A stretch of DNA of 64,000 nucleotides from an uncultured Eubacteriales bacterium (GCA_902786855.1 CADAEH010000003.1:62001-126000), one strand, 5' to 3'. Shown: positions 25,822-34,095, counted from the stretch's first letter. Made by a program: numbers and translations. The notes: generated by a model not told the origin, from the sequence alone.

Positions 25822-26976
25822 ATGCTGGAATATGTTGACCGCAGAGGAACTGACTGCTGTAAATGGGATGACGTTATGACCACTTTCGGTGCAGATGGTC
25901 TGCTCCCTTTCTGGGTAGCTGATATGGATTTCAGAGTGGACAGTCATATCATTGATGCTGTCACAGAATATATGAAAACGGGAGTCTACGGATACTATGT
26001 CGTTCCGGACAGCTACTATGAGTCATTCATAGCCTGGGAAAGAGAGCAGCACGGATTAACCATAGACCGTGACTGGATAAGATACTCTCCGGGTGTCGTC
26101 AGCGGGTTTAATTTTGCCGTACAGGTACTTACTCAGCCGGGTGATGCAGTGATCGTCACCACACCGGTATACTACCCGTTCCTACACGCAGTAGAGAATA
26201 ACGGACGTAAACTTATCTGTTCTGAGCTGGTAAGCCGGGACGGCCGGTATTATATCGACTTTGACGATTTCGAGGAACAGATAGTCAGTAATGAAGTGAA
26301 AGCATTCATTTTCTGCTCGCCGCACAATCCTGTAAGCCGTGTGTGGTCAGCTGATGAGATACGCACCCTGCTTGACATCTGCCGGAAGCACGATGTGGCA
26401 GTAATATCTGATGAGATACATCACGACCTCACATTCGAAGGCTCCATTCACATCCCTACCCTGAGTCTGGCCGGTGAAGATGACCGGATAATCATGTTCA
26501 CCTCGGCCTCTAAGTCATTCAACATAGCCGCACTGAGAAATTCATTCGTCGTGATCAGGAATCCTGATCTGCGCTCAGAATGGGATGACTTCATGAAAGG
26601 TCTGAGGCTTAACATGGGAAATCCTATGGGATACATAGCCTCTGAAGCAGCATACACACATGGAAAGGACTGGCTTGCTGAGGTAAAAGAAGTGATCTTC
26701 GGGAACTACAGTTATATAAAAGAGCAGTTCGCCTCTCACCTGCCTGAGGTCGTACTCACTCCGCTCGAAGGGACATATCTCGCCTGGGCAGATTTCAGAG
26801 CTTACCTCGCACCGCAGGACGTGCAGCCATTCATGCAGGAAAAATGCGGTCTGGCCTTTGACTACGGGCCTTGGTTCGGCGGTGATGAGAGCGGTACCTT
26901 TATCAGGATCAACCTTGCCACTTCAGGAGAAAATATAAAAGAGATGGTCAGCAGGATCATTGCCGGTCTGAAGTGA
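25822..26976 (+). CDS. PatB/MalY-type PLP-dependent C-S lyase
   Basis: A 384-residue fold-type I aminotransferase-like enzyme. PLP Lys231 lies in MFTSASKSFNIAAL; CSPHNPVSRVW, VISDEIHHDL and the C-terminal FIRINLAT (substrate-binding Arg) are all typical of the MalY/PatB group. These enzymes cleave cystathionine or cysteine conjugates to a thiol, pyruvate and ammonia; some members act as aminotransferases or as regulators like MalY. Strong AGGAGATAAGGAG upstream of the ATG. With the cysteine desulfidase and ATC hydrolase-like genes it points to active cysteine/sulfur compound breakdown. Confidence 0.88.
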   Translation: MLEYVDRRGTDCCKWDDVMTTFGADGLLPFWVADMDFRVDSHIIDAVTEYMKTGVYGYYVVPDSYYESFIAWEREQHGLTIDRDWIRYSPGVVSGFNFAVQVLTQPGDAVIVTTPVYYPFLHAVENNGRKLICSELVSRDGRYYIDFDDFEEQIVSNEVKAFIFCSPHNPVSRVWSADEIRTLLDICRKHDVAVISDEIHHDLTFEGSIHIPTLSLAGEDDRIIMFTSASKSFNIAALRNSFVVIRNPDLRSEWDDFMKGLRLNMGNPMGYIASEAAYTHGKDWLAEVKEVIFGNYSYIKEQFASHLPEVVLTPLEGTYLAWADFRAYLAPQDVQPFMQEKCGLAFDYGPWFGGDESGTFIRINLATSGENIKEMVSRIIAGLK

Positions 26977-27056
26977 TCGCAAAAGAATGGACAGAACATA
27001 AATCCGAACGTTATTTTGTATTTTTTTACAAAATTACAATTATTATTTATATTTTG

Positions 27057-27085
27057 TTGACAAATTTGCTCTATAGTTTTATTTT
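27057..27085 (+). promoter_or_regulatory. promoter of the amino-acid dehydrogenase gene
   Basis: TTGACA (27057-27062), 17-bp spacer, TATTTT (27080-27085) in an AT-rich gap just upstream of the SD and start at 27138. Confidence 0.7.
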
Positions 27086-27137
27086 TTTATTGGTACAAAT
27101 AATACGTAATAAATATAACAACGGGAGGGTATTACAT

Positions 27138-28184
27138 ATGACAAATATCGAGATGATCCGCGCATACGGACACGAGCAGGTAGCTTATTTCAACAATGAG
27201 AAAGCCGGTCTCAAGGCTATCATCGCTCTGCACAACACCAACCTGGGTCCTGCAGTAGGCGGCTGCCGTCTGTGGCCATATGAGAGCGAAGAAGCAGCAC
27301 TGTTCGATGTACTGCGTCTGTCTCGCGGAATGAGCCATAAGAACGCTGCAGCAGGCATGCCTCTTGGCGGAGCAAAGGGCGTAATCATCGCTCACCCATC
27401 AGAAAAGACAGAGGCTATGTTCGAAGCATTCGGTGAAGCTGTAAATACATTCATGGGCAAATACTACACTGCTGAGGATGTCAACACTGACACCAAGGAT
27501 GCAGATTACATGCTCCGTACAACTCAGTACGTAGTAGGCCGCGAAGATGTTTCCGGCGATCCTTCACCATTCACCGCTATCGGAGTATTTGATGGTATCC
27601 GCGCTGTTGCTCAGTTCATGAACGGTTCTGACAGCCTTGACGGAATGACCATCGCAGTTCAGGGACTCGGCAAGGTCGGTATGGATGTAGCCAAGAAGCT
27701 CCATGCAGCAGGCGCAAAACTGATCGTCTGCAACAACTCCAACCGCGAAGCAATGAAGTATGCAGTTGAAGAGCTCGGAGCTACTGAGGTCGGCAGAGAT
27801 GAGATCTACGGTGTAGAGTGCGATATCTTCTCACCATGCGCTCTCGGTGCAGTCGTCAATCCTAAGACCATCCCTCAGTTCAAGTGCAGAGCTATCGCAG
27901 GTGCTGCCAACAACGTTATCTATGATGATGCTTCCGGAGAAGCACTCAAGGCACGCGGCATCCTGTATGCTCCTGACTTCATCATCAACGGCGGCGGCGT
28001 TATCAATGCCGGACAGGAAGCATTCACAACCTATGACAAGGAGAACGTCCTCAAGCAGGTACACAATATCTACAATGTCGTATACAGAATGCTCGAAGAA
28101 TCCAAGGCAACAGGAATCCCTGAAGGCGTAATCGCTACCAACTTCGCAGAGAACCGCATCAAGAACGGTCTGGATGCAGACTAA
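27138..28184 (+). CDS. Glu/Leu/Phe/Val dehydrogenase family enzyme
   Basis: The ATG at 27138 (348 residues) follows GGGAGGG with eight-base spacing and lies downstream of the promoter, so longer upstream reading is not real. The active-site lysine is in AAAGMPLGGAKGVI, the proton-relay region in YYTAEDVNTDTKDADYM, and the NAD-binding motif in IAVQGLGKVGMDVAKKL. The length fits leucine/phenylalanine dehydrogenases (about 350-380) better than glutamate dehydrogenase (about 420-450). It reversibly deaminates a branched or aromatic amino acid with NAD. The gene has high-expression style codon use and its own terminator at 28234-28257. Confidence 0.88.
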   Translation: MTNIEMIRAYGHEQVAYFNNEKAGLKAIIALHNTNLGPAVGGCRLWPYESEEAALFDVLRLSRGMSHKNAAAGMPLGGAKGVIIAHPSEKTEAMFEAFGEAVNTFMGKYYTAEDVNTDTKDADYMLRTTQYVVGREDVSGDPSPFTAIGVFDGIRAVAQFMNGSDSLDGMTIAVQGLGKVGMDVAKKLHAAGAKLIVCNNSNREAMKYAVEELGATEVGRDEIYGVECDIFSPCALGAVVNPKTIPQFKCRAIAGAANNVIYDDASGEALKARGILYAPDFIINGGGVINAGQEAFTTYDKENVLKQVHNIYNVVYRMLEESKATGIPEGVIATNFAENRIKNGLDAD

Positions 28185-28233
28185 TAAGCCGGTACAATGT
28201 ACAATCTTCTTACATAAAACATTTCATTAAAAA

Positions 28234-28257
28234 ATCGCTTGCCTGTCGGCAAGCGAT
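28234..28257. terminator. bidirectional terminator between dehydrogenase and SpoIIE-like genes
   Basis: ATCGCTTGCC (28234-28243), TGTC loop, GGCAAGCGAT (28248-28257). T runs on both flanks (CTTTTT on plus, T6 on minus). Confidence 0.9.
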
Positions 28258-28270
28258 CTTTTTAATGTTG

Positions 28271-30316
28271 TCATGCTTTGGGACCGTTATATCGGAAGCC
28301 GAGCATCGTGATATCGTCGAATTGATCAGCCTTGCCGGCAAAACTGTCGATATCTGCTTTGATAGCCGGAAGGATCTCTTCCATCGGCTTGTCTTTGTTA
28401 TCGTTGAGTGCCTGCAGCATGCGGTCTGCACCGTACTGTTCATTATTCTCGTTGACCGCCTCAGGGACCCCATCGGTGTATACGAAGAGAGCGTCTCCCG
28501 GCTCAAGCCTGAGTTCATACTCAGTATACTTCATGCCCTCCATGATGCCGAGCGCAGGATTGTGTTTTCTCTTAAAGAGCTCATAACAGCCGCCTGCCCG
28601 CATCAGTGTAGGATACTCGTGACCTGCATTTACACACTTCATGATCCCGGTGTTCAGGTCTATGATGCCTATCCAGACAGTCACGAACATGCTCGCTTCA
28701 TTGCTCACACAGAGCACTTCATTGGTCTTTTCAAACACCTCTGTCGCCGATATACCGGTCTCCGCAAGACCGCGGATCGTCGTTTTGCTCCGCATCATGA
28801 ACAGAGAAGCAGGTATTCCCTTTCCGGAGACATCAGCTATGACCAGCGCCAGCATATCCGCATCAACGAAGTAGAAGTCATAGAAATCTCCTCCGACTTC
28901 CCTGGCCGGATCCATGGTCGCATAGATCTCAAACCCTTCATGCCTGAAGTGGAAGTTCTTAGGCAGCGCGGACTCCTGTATCGAGCGTGCAAGATGGAGT
29001 TCCTGCTCTATACGCTTTTCTGCTGCACTGATATATCCCTTGAGGACATGGACGGTCTGATTGATATCATCTGAAAGCGAAGAGAATTCCGATGAAGTAT
29101 AGACTTCGACTTTCTCATCAAGATCGCCGTCTGTGATCCTTTTCAGTGACTTATTCACCATGTGAAGTTTATTCACAACGATGTACTGTACCAGCAGCGA
29201 GATGAGCACGTATATGATCGCAAAAACGAGAGTATCTGACAGTATGGTCTCATATGCCTCGGCGTTACGGATCTTGTATACTTCACTCATCGGGATCATC
29301 ATCACAAGATAATTGCTGTCCTGCAGCTTTTCTATCCGGCACAGCATCTTTTCATCGAACACCTCTTCTTCAAAGGATTCATTCATTATGCCGCTCTCGA
29401 TCAGAGCAAGGACCTCTGCCGGAACCTCATCGGAATCCGGGTCTGAGATCAGTTTTCCTTCACTGCTGACTATATACAGCCTGCCATATTTACCGATATG
29501 CTGGTTGATCCCTTCTTCTGCCTGCGAACTGTATGCCTTAGTTGCGTCTTCCGAAGCGATCTGCATGGTCTTATGAGCTCTCTGGAGCGCAGCCTGCGTC
29601 TGTAAATCAAATTCAAACCAGAAGTTCAGTGAAAATACGAGCATAGTAACTGCAAAAAGCCATATCTGAAATCTGTAAGAGACAGGGACATCTCTTCCAA
29701 AAACACTTCTGGCCGGACCTTTCCAGTCACCGCTGAGTATTCTGATCACCAATGCAGTTGCAGCAAGCCCGAAACTGCTGAAAAGTATCATAGGTATCGA
29801 GCAGACCTGAACGACATAATACGCCATATCCATGTCTGATCTGTGAGTGATGAATACCACATACATGTGGAACACTTCGATCAGCGCGCCCATGAATGCC
29901 GCGTATGTGGTTCCGGGCAGTTTACCTTTGAATATATATTTTTTGAGAAATGCCGCGAGAAAACCGGCAAGACAGGTGGAAACGCTGCATGCAATACTCG
30001 TAAACGAGCCGATGTCCCAGTATGTGCCGGCGATATAGCGTTCAATACCACCGATCAGACCTGCAATGATGCCTGAGACAGGATCGAAAAAGAGGCCTGC
30101 AGATAACGGGCCGAGATCCCTTACATTGAGCACCATATCTCCAAAGTTGATGCCAAAATGGGTGGACAGTATCGAAAGCAGACCATATAAAACACCGATG
30201 GCGATCCGGATACCGGATGTCATCTGCTTATTCCTCAGTTGTTTCCACAGTATGACTGTTATCAGGACATAAGTCGCTGTTACAGCAGTCATCTGCAGAA
30301 TCATTTTAAACACCAT
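28271..30316 (-). CDS. membrane-bound SpoIIE/PP2C-type serine phosphatase with LytS-like sensor
   Basis: The ATG at 30316 (681 residues) has GAGGAG eight bases upstream. Residues 1-190 hold about six membrane helices with a DLGPLSAGLFFDPVSGIIAG block like the 5TM-LYT sensor module. A second helix pair frames an extracytoplasmic segment (about 240-370). A HAMP-like linker (VNKSLKRITDGDLDEKVEVY) and coiled coil lead to the C-terminal PP2C phosphatase: DPAREVGGDFYDFYF, LVIADVSGKGIPASLFM, and DDITMLGF carry the metal-binding acids. Such enzymes dephosphorylate anti-anti-sigma (STAS) proteins in a partner-switching cascade; no STAS or anti-sigma gene lies nearby. Its ligand is unknown. Confidence 0.9.
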   Translation of the reverse strand: MVFKMILQMTAVTATYVLITVILWKQLRNKQMTSGIRIAIGVLYGLLSILSTHFGINFGDMVLNVRDLGPLSAGLFFDPVSGIIAGLIGGIERYIAGTYWDIGSFTSIACSVSTCLAGFLAAFLKKYIFKGKLPGTTYAAFMGALIEVFHMYVVFITHRSDMDMAYYVVQVCSIPMILFSSFGLAATALVIRILSGDWKGPARSVFGRDVPVSYRFQIWLFAVTMLVFSLNFWFEFDLQTQAALQRAHKTMQIASEDATKAYSSQAEEGINQHIGKYGRLYIVSSEGKLISDPDSDEVPAEVLALIESGIMNESFEEEVFDEKMLCRIEKLQDSNYLVMMIPMSEVYKIRNAEAYETILSDTLVFAIIYVLISLLVQYIVVNKLHMVNKSLKRITDGDLDEKVEVYTSSEFSSLSDDINQTVHVLKGYISAAEKRIEQELHLARSIQESALPKNFHFRHEGFEIYATMDPAREVGGDFYDFYFVDADMLALVIADVSGKGIPASLFMMRSKTTIRGLAETGISATEVFEKTNEVLCVSNEASMFVTVWIGIIDLNTGIMKCVNAGHEYPTLMRAGGCYELFKRKHNPALGIMEGMKYTEYELRLEPGDALFVYTDGVPEAVNENNEQYGADRMLQALNDNKDKPMEEILPAIKADIDSFAGKADQFDDITMLGFRYNGPKA

Positions 30317-30340
30317 ATACCCCACTCCTCTAGCGGTCAC

Positions 30341-30346
30341 ATTATA
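30341..30346 (-). promoter_or_regulatory. -10 box of the SpoIIE-like gene
   Basis: Minus strand TGATATAAT (extended -10) 24 bases upstream of the start codon; the transcript would have a very short leader. No clear -35 element. Confidence 0.5.
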
Positions 30347-30428
30347 TCATAAAAGAACAGCCATAAGCTTTCATTCCGGTAACAAATGACCATCTGCGCG
30401 TAAATATACAGAGTTATTAATAGCAAAA

Positions 30429-30453
30429 GCCGGATATCCAGCGGATATCCGGC
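30429..30453 (-). terminator. terminator of the HU gene
   Basis: An 11-bp stem GCCGGATATCC/GGATATCCGGC with a three-base loop, followed on the minus strand by TTTT. Confidence 0.75.
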
Positions 30454-30489
30454 CTGATTGAGCCATTTCTGACTGTATCCAGTGATCGA

Positions 30490-30753
30490 TCAGCCGAGAA
30501 GCTTGTCAGAGAACTTAGCCTTGATAGCCTTCTTAGCCGGGATAGGCATCTCCTCACCAGTCTGAGGGTTGCGGCCCATTCTTGCAGCCTGCTCTTTTAC
30601 TTCTACCTTGAGAACGCCAGGGATAACGACCTTCTCGCCAGCCTTCATAGCGTCAGCGATAACTTCGTGATAAGCTTCAACTGCAGCTGCAGCGTCCTTC
30701 TTGGTGAAACCTGTCTTCTCTGCGAACTTTTCAATGAATTCTGCCTTTGTCAT
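30490..30753 (-). CDS. hup: HU-family histone-like DNA-binding protein
   Basis: An 87-residue protein, the usual HU size. MTKAEFIEKFAEKTGFTKKDAA is the dimerising N-terminal helix pair; KVVIPGVLKVEV leads to the beta arm, and the RMGRNPQTGEEMPIPAKK segment is the HU signature (GRNPxTG). It bends and compacts DNA as a dimer. An AAGGAG site lies nine bases before the ATG. It stands alone with its own terminator. Confidence 0.95.
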   Translation of the reverse strand: MTKAEFIEKFAEKTGFTKKDAAAAVEAYHEVIADAMKAGEKVVIPGVLKVEVKEQAARMGRNPQTGEEMPIPAKKAIKAKFSDKLLG

Positions 30754-30917
30754 TTTAGTAATCTCCTTTTAGCTAAAAGTATTTTAAAGAATAAAGAATA
30801 TTCTATAGGTGCATAAAAAGTAAGTGCCGAGCACCCTCAAAAAATATACTCCTTTTTGTCACACAAATCCACAAAAAATGTTGAAAAATCAACGATTTTA
30901 TTGAAGTACAATCAAAC

Positions 30918-30947
30918 GGACCAGCAGTGCGAAATCACTGCTGATCC
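30918..30947 (-). terminator. probable terminator of the tyrosine phenol-lyase-like gene
   Basis: A 12-bp stem (30918-30929 with 30936-30947, one G-U pair) around a six-base loop, 23 bases past the stop codon. The following minus-strand tract is only weakly U-rich (GTTTGATT). Confidence 0.6.
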
Positions 30948-30970
30948 TTTTAGGAATTATTCGGTCAATA

Positions 30971-32419
30971 TTACTGATCTTCTCCGAATTCCGCCTTGTA
31001 TGCCTCGATCAGCTTCTCCGGCCAGTCTGATACCGGTTCGAGTTTTCCTGTAAAGAATCTCAATGTAGCCGGCTCATGAACGAACCTCAGTCCGCCAATC
31101 AGCTCTCTGTGGTCGTATACCCACTTTACCCTGTCTATGACGTACTCGACCTGAGACAGTGTGAATACTCTTCTCGGCAGCGCCAGCCTGACAAGTTCCA
31201 TCGAAGCGATCCTCTCGCTTCCGTCCGGATTTCTCTCCTCTGAAAGAGTTCCTCTCTCCATGCCGCGTATGCCTCCGCAGAGGTAGAAAGCGCATGTAAG
31301 TGCACCCGCCGGGTATTCTTCCTGTGGTATATGCGGTGCGAACTGCAGAGCGTCGACGTGAGCACCAAGTCCTCCGCCCGGAGTGATCATCGGTACACCG
31401 TACTCTGACAGCTTGTTTACGCAGTGCTCAATGAACAACGGTCCCTGAGAGATGATGTCCATCTCCATCGATTCGTCAAATCCGACTGTCATGGCTTCCA
31501 TCTCACGCACAGACATTCCGCCGTATGTCAGGAATCCCTCATACATAGTTACCATGTCTTCCATCGAATGGAACATCTCTCTGTCCCTGATCATGATAGC
31601 TCCGCCGCGGGCAAAGCCGAATTTTCTCGCAGAAAAGTATATGATATCGAACTGGTTAGCAATCTCCATCGTGATCGCACGTACGGACATATCTTTGCGC
31701 TTTTCGTCGCGCACCTTGATAAAGTACAGATTGTCCTGCAGCAGAGAGGCATCAAGTACAGTGACGATCCCGTGCTTCCTTGCGATCGCGCATGCTTCCT
31801 TGAAGTTGTCGACTGATACCGGCTGGCCGCCGATCAGATTGGTTCCTGCCTCAAGACGCATGAAAGCGATGTTTTCCGCACCCTCTTTTTCTATGCACGC
31901 CTCAAGCTTATCAAGATCTATGTCTCCCTTGAACGGAAGATCACTGCTGGATTCGAGTCCCTCATCCTTGACAAGCTCTTCTACGTGTCCGCCGAGCCTT
32001 GTGATGTGCGCTTTGGCTGTAGTGAAGTGATAGTTCATGATAACGCAGCTGCCGGGCTTGACGAATCTGAGTGCAAGAATATTCTCACAGGCCCTGCCCT
32101 GGTGTGCAGGCAGGCAGTACTTCATGCCGAAGATCTCTCTCAGCTTGGCTCTCATGCGATAGAACGATTCGCTCCCTGCATAAGCATCATCCGGCATCAT
32201 CATTCCGGCAAGCATCTTATCACTCATGGCGTTTACGCCCGAGTCGGTGAGCATATCCATAAAGATATCCCCGTTGTGCAGCCTGAAAGTGTTGAAGCCG
32301 GCCTTCCTCATCTTAGACAGCCTCTGGTCAGCAGGCAGCAGATTGAGCTGCTGTACTATCTTGACCTTGTGCATCTCCATTGGAATAGGTTCGTGATCGT
32401 AGAATTTGATTGCGGGCAT
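30971..32419 (-). CDS. tyrosine phenol-lyase/tryptophanase-family PLP enzyme (tyrosine phenol-lyase-like)
   Basis: A 482-residue beta-eliminating lyase of the TPL/TnaA family (TPL: L-tyrosine to phenol, pyruvate and ammonia, reversible). The PLP lysine is Lys266 in YFSARKFGFARGG; DAYAGSESFY, AHQGRACEN, NLIGGQPVS and RLALPRRVFT match family blocks. Compared from memory with Citrobacter TPL, Thr133 (TPL Thr124; Asp in TnaA) and Arg389 (TPL Arg381; Ile in TnaA) fit a TPL rather than a tryptophanase. Oddities: the conserved Arg that contacts the PLP O3' (TPL Arg217) is Leu226, the Lys before the PLP Lys is Arg, and the GGH segment is GGL. It is expressed behind a six-tyrosine leader peptide and terminator. 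Exact substrate unproven. Confidence 0.85.
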   Translation of the reverse strand: MPAIKFYDHEPIPMEMHKVKIVQQLNLLPADQRLSKMRKAGFNTFRLHNGDIFMDMLTDSGVNAMSDKMLAGMMMPDDAYAGSESFYRMRAKLREIFGMKYCLPAHQGRACENILALRFVKPGSCVIMNYHFTTAKAHITRLGGHVEELVKDEGLESSSDLPFKGDIDLDKLEACIEKEGAENIAFMRLEAGTNLIGGQPVSVDNFKEACAIARKHGIVTVLDASLLQDNLYFIKVRDEKRKDMSVRAITMEIANQFDIIYFSARKFGFARGGAIMIRDREMFHSMEDMVTMYEGFLTYGGMSVREMEAMTVGFDESMEMDIISQGPLFIEHCVNKLSEYGVPMITPGGGLGAHVDALQFAPHIPQEEYPAGALTCAFYLCGGIRGMERGTLSEERNPDGSERIASMELVRLALPRRVFTLSQVEYVIDRVKWVYDHRELIGGLRFVHEPATLRFFTGKLEPVSDWPEKLIEAYKAEFGEDQ

Positions 32420-32456
32420 TTTGTATCCTCCTTAGTTTTAATAGATCTCCAGTCCC

Positions 32457-32498
32457 AAAAATAAATATCGCCCCGCGGCTGCCTGCTGCGGAGCGATA
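32457..32498 (-). terminator. leader terminator (attenuator) before the tyrosine phenol-lyase-like gene
   Basis: On the minus strand TATCGC pairs with GCGATA (32493-32498 with 32466-32471), extended inward by a four-pair and a two-pair helix around mismatches. It is followed by TTTATTTTT, a U-rich tract, and lies 38 bases before the lyase start, hence inside the leader. Confidence 0.8.
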
Positions 32499-32542
32499 CA
32501 TGGAATAACGAGTTCAGTACTGATATGAAGTCATCGTATATC

Positions 32543-32617
32543 TCACAGCAAAACAGCTACCTCGGAGCGGTAGTAGTAATAATAGTATTCTGCTGCAGAT
32601 CTGATGTTGAACTTCAT
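32543..32617 (-). CDS. 24-residue leader peptide with six consecutive tyrosines
   Basis: A short ORF, too small for routine gene callers: ATG at 32617, stop TGA at 32543-32545. Residues 1-10 read MKFNIRSAAE, residues 11-16 are six tyrosines (codons TAC TAT TAT TAC TAC TAC), and residues 17-24 read RSEVAVLL. An AAAGG element lies about 11 bases upstream, a little far but usable. It sits between a good promoter and an intrinsic terminator that precedes a tyrosine phenol-lyase-like gene. This is the layout of amino-acid attenuation leaders (known for his, trp, phe and leu operons). Six tyrosines in a row by chance in exactly this place is very unlikely, so I infer tyrosine sensing; function is not shown. 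Confidence 0.8.
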   Translation of the reverse strand: MKFNIRSAAEYYYYYYRSEVAVLL

Positions 32618-32659
32618 TTTACTTTTGACCTTTGTTGTTTGTTTCAATAAATTAACGAT

Positions 32660-32688
32660 AATTTAGCATATGATTTTGTAAAAATCAA
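32660..32688 (-). promoter_or_regulatory. promoter of the tyrosine leader and lyase transcript
   Basis: Minus strand TTGATT (32683-32688), 17-bp spacer, TAAATT (32660-32665). Transcription would begin near 32653, giving a leader of about 235 bases before the lyase start. Confidence 0.75.
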
Positions 32689-32725
32689 CAAATAACGCAT
32701 ATGTTCATTTTTTTAACCAAAACTG

Positions 32726-33613
32726 TCATTGCTTCAATTCGCTGAATGCTGCTGCTCCGAGTATCATCACTGCACCTATGATCGTATAGACCGAGATCGG
32801 CTCCTTCAGGAAAAACGCTGAAAGCAGTATCGCCTCGACAGGGTCGATATAGCTCATGATCCCGACAGTCTGTGCCGGCAGCCTGTTGACTGCATCGAAA
32901 TAGATGATATAACCGATGCCGGTATGCAGAAAGCCCAGCACCAGCAGACATATAATGCCGGTCATCGTAATGCTGACCTCTCTGAAAGCCCCTGTCAGAG
33001 CCGAATACGGCAGCATTATAAGTGAGACCATAGCCAGCTGCACGATGACCGTATTCATCGGAGATATATCCTTCATATACTTGTTGATCAGCACTACCAT
33101 CGCATAGAAGAATCCGCCTGATACGCCAAAAAGCACGCCTCTCATCTCAGAAAAATGCAGTCCTGTCTGAAGTACTCCCGAGACCAGGATCATGCCGCAG
33201 AAGGCAATTATGACGCATACTATTTTGCGGGCTGAGAGCCTTTCCCTGAGCACGACCGCAGCTGCAAGGATATAGAATACGGGCTGCATATAGTAGCACA
33301 GAGTACTTGTCGCTATCGTCGTATATTTGAATGCTTCGAACTGGCATATCCAGTTAGCACACATAAGAAAGGAACTGAGTGTCAGCCATCCTATATTGCG
33401 CTTTATCGCCTCATAGTCAGGTCTCTCCCTGCGGAGAGTGATCACAGCAAGAATTATGATCACGCCGAAAAACGCCCTTCCGAGGCATATGACGCTTGAC
33501 GGCATATTGATGAACCTCGACAGCGTCCCTATGGTGCCGAACAGCACTATAGTGAACAGCAGGTTCAGCTTTGCTCTGCTGTCATTGTTATCCTGATTTC
33601 TGCTATCCCCCAT
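32726..33613 (-). CDS. EamA/DMT-superfamily transporter
   Basis: A 295-residue protein with about ten membrane segments in two EamA repeats (LFTIVLFGTIGTLSRFI at the start; GGFFYAMVVLINKYMKD opening the second half; FLKEPISVYTIIGAVMILGAA near the end). DMT transporters export amino acids or metabolites. It lies directly upstream of the leader-controlled lyase gene, on the same strand, with only 38 bases between its stop and the lyase promoter. Export of an aromatic compound would be attractive but is inference. A GAGGG site precedes its ATG. Confidence 0.85.
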   Translation of the reverse strand: MGDSRNQDNNDSRAKLNLLFTIVLFGTIGTLSRFINMPSSVICLGRAFFGVIIILAVITLRRERPDYEAIKRNIGWLTLSSFLMCANWICQFEAFKYTTIATSTLCYYMQPVFYILAAAVVLRERLSARKIVCVIIAFCGMILVSGVLQTGLHFSEMRGVLFGVSGGFFYAMVVLINKYMKDISPMNTVIVQLAMVSLIMLPYSALTGAFREVSITMTGIICLLVLGFLHTGIGYIIYFDAVNRLPAQTVGIMSYIDPVEAILLSAFFLKEPISVYTIIGAVMILGAAAFSELKQ

Positions 33614-33639
33614 ACCGGTCCCTCAGTTAACTTAAAACT

Positions 33640-34095
33640 TTACTCTGCGGCCTGTCCGAGCAGAAACTTGTCAGCTATTTCGGCAGCTGCACGGCAGGCG
33701 CCAATGCACGGTCTGCTCTGATAATATTCCTCAGTCCTTACAGCAGGCTCACCGATATCCTCGCCCTTCCTGAGGCCGAGAAGTTCCCTGCATATGATAG
33801 TGCCTTTCTTCGCTTCGAATTCAGCGCACATCTTCTGTATCAGGGCATAGAGCTCTTTCTTGCTCTCATAGTCAGCAGGATCAGCGTATCCCTGCAGATA
33901 TCCTGCCAGCAGTGTCATCCCGGAAACTGCTCCGCACACCTCTCTGAGCTTGCCGAAACCGGCACCGAAAGGGCTCGCGATCTTAGCCGCTTCCTCCTCA
34001 GTCATCCCTACAGTATCTGCAAATGCAGCAAATACCGACTGGCTGCAGTTATATCCCTGTCTGAACAATTCTTCTGCCCTGTCCGCTCTGTTCAT
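33640..34095 (-). CDS. C_GCAxxG_C_C family redox-type protein
   Basis: The ATG at 34095 (151 residues) follows GGAGG nine bases upstream, and a longer in-frame start is not preferred. The family cysteines are visible: YNCSQSVFAAFAD, VCGAVSGMTLLAGYL, TIICRELLGL and CIGACRAAAE. Proteins of this family are thought to bind metal or take part in redox reactions; no function is established. It is common in anaerobes and sulfur-metabolising bacteria. It is downstream of a papain-like lipoprotein gene, separated by a terminator-like hairpin. Confidence 0.85.
   Translation of the reverse strand: MNRADRAEELFRQGYNCSQSVFAAFADTVGMTEEEAAKIASPFGAGFGKLREVCGAVSGMTLLAGYLQGYADPADYESKKELYALIQKMCAEFEAKKGTIICRELLGLRKGEDIGEPAVRTEEYYQSRPCIGACRAAAEIADKFLLGQAAE

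Noticed and set aside
26973-27137. N-terminal extension of the amino-acid dehydrogenase frame
   Set aside because: The extension is AT-rich with a TTGACA promoter inside it; the real start at 27138 has a strong ribosome binding site and begins the conserved protein.
32420-32660. T-box riboswitch before the tyrosine lyase-like gene
   Set aside because: No T-box sequence or specifier loop is visible, and the leader ORF with terminator explains the region better.
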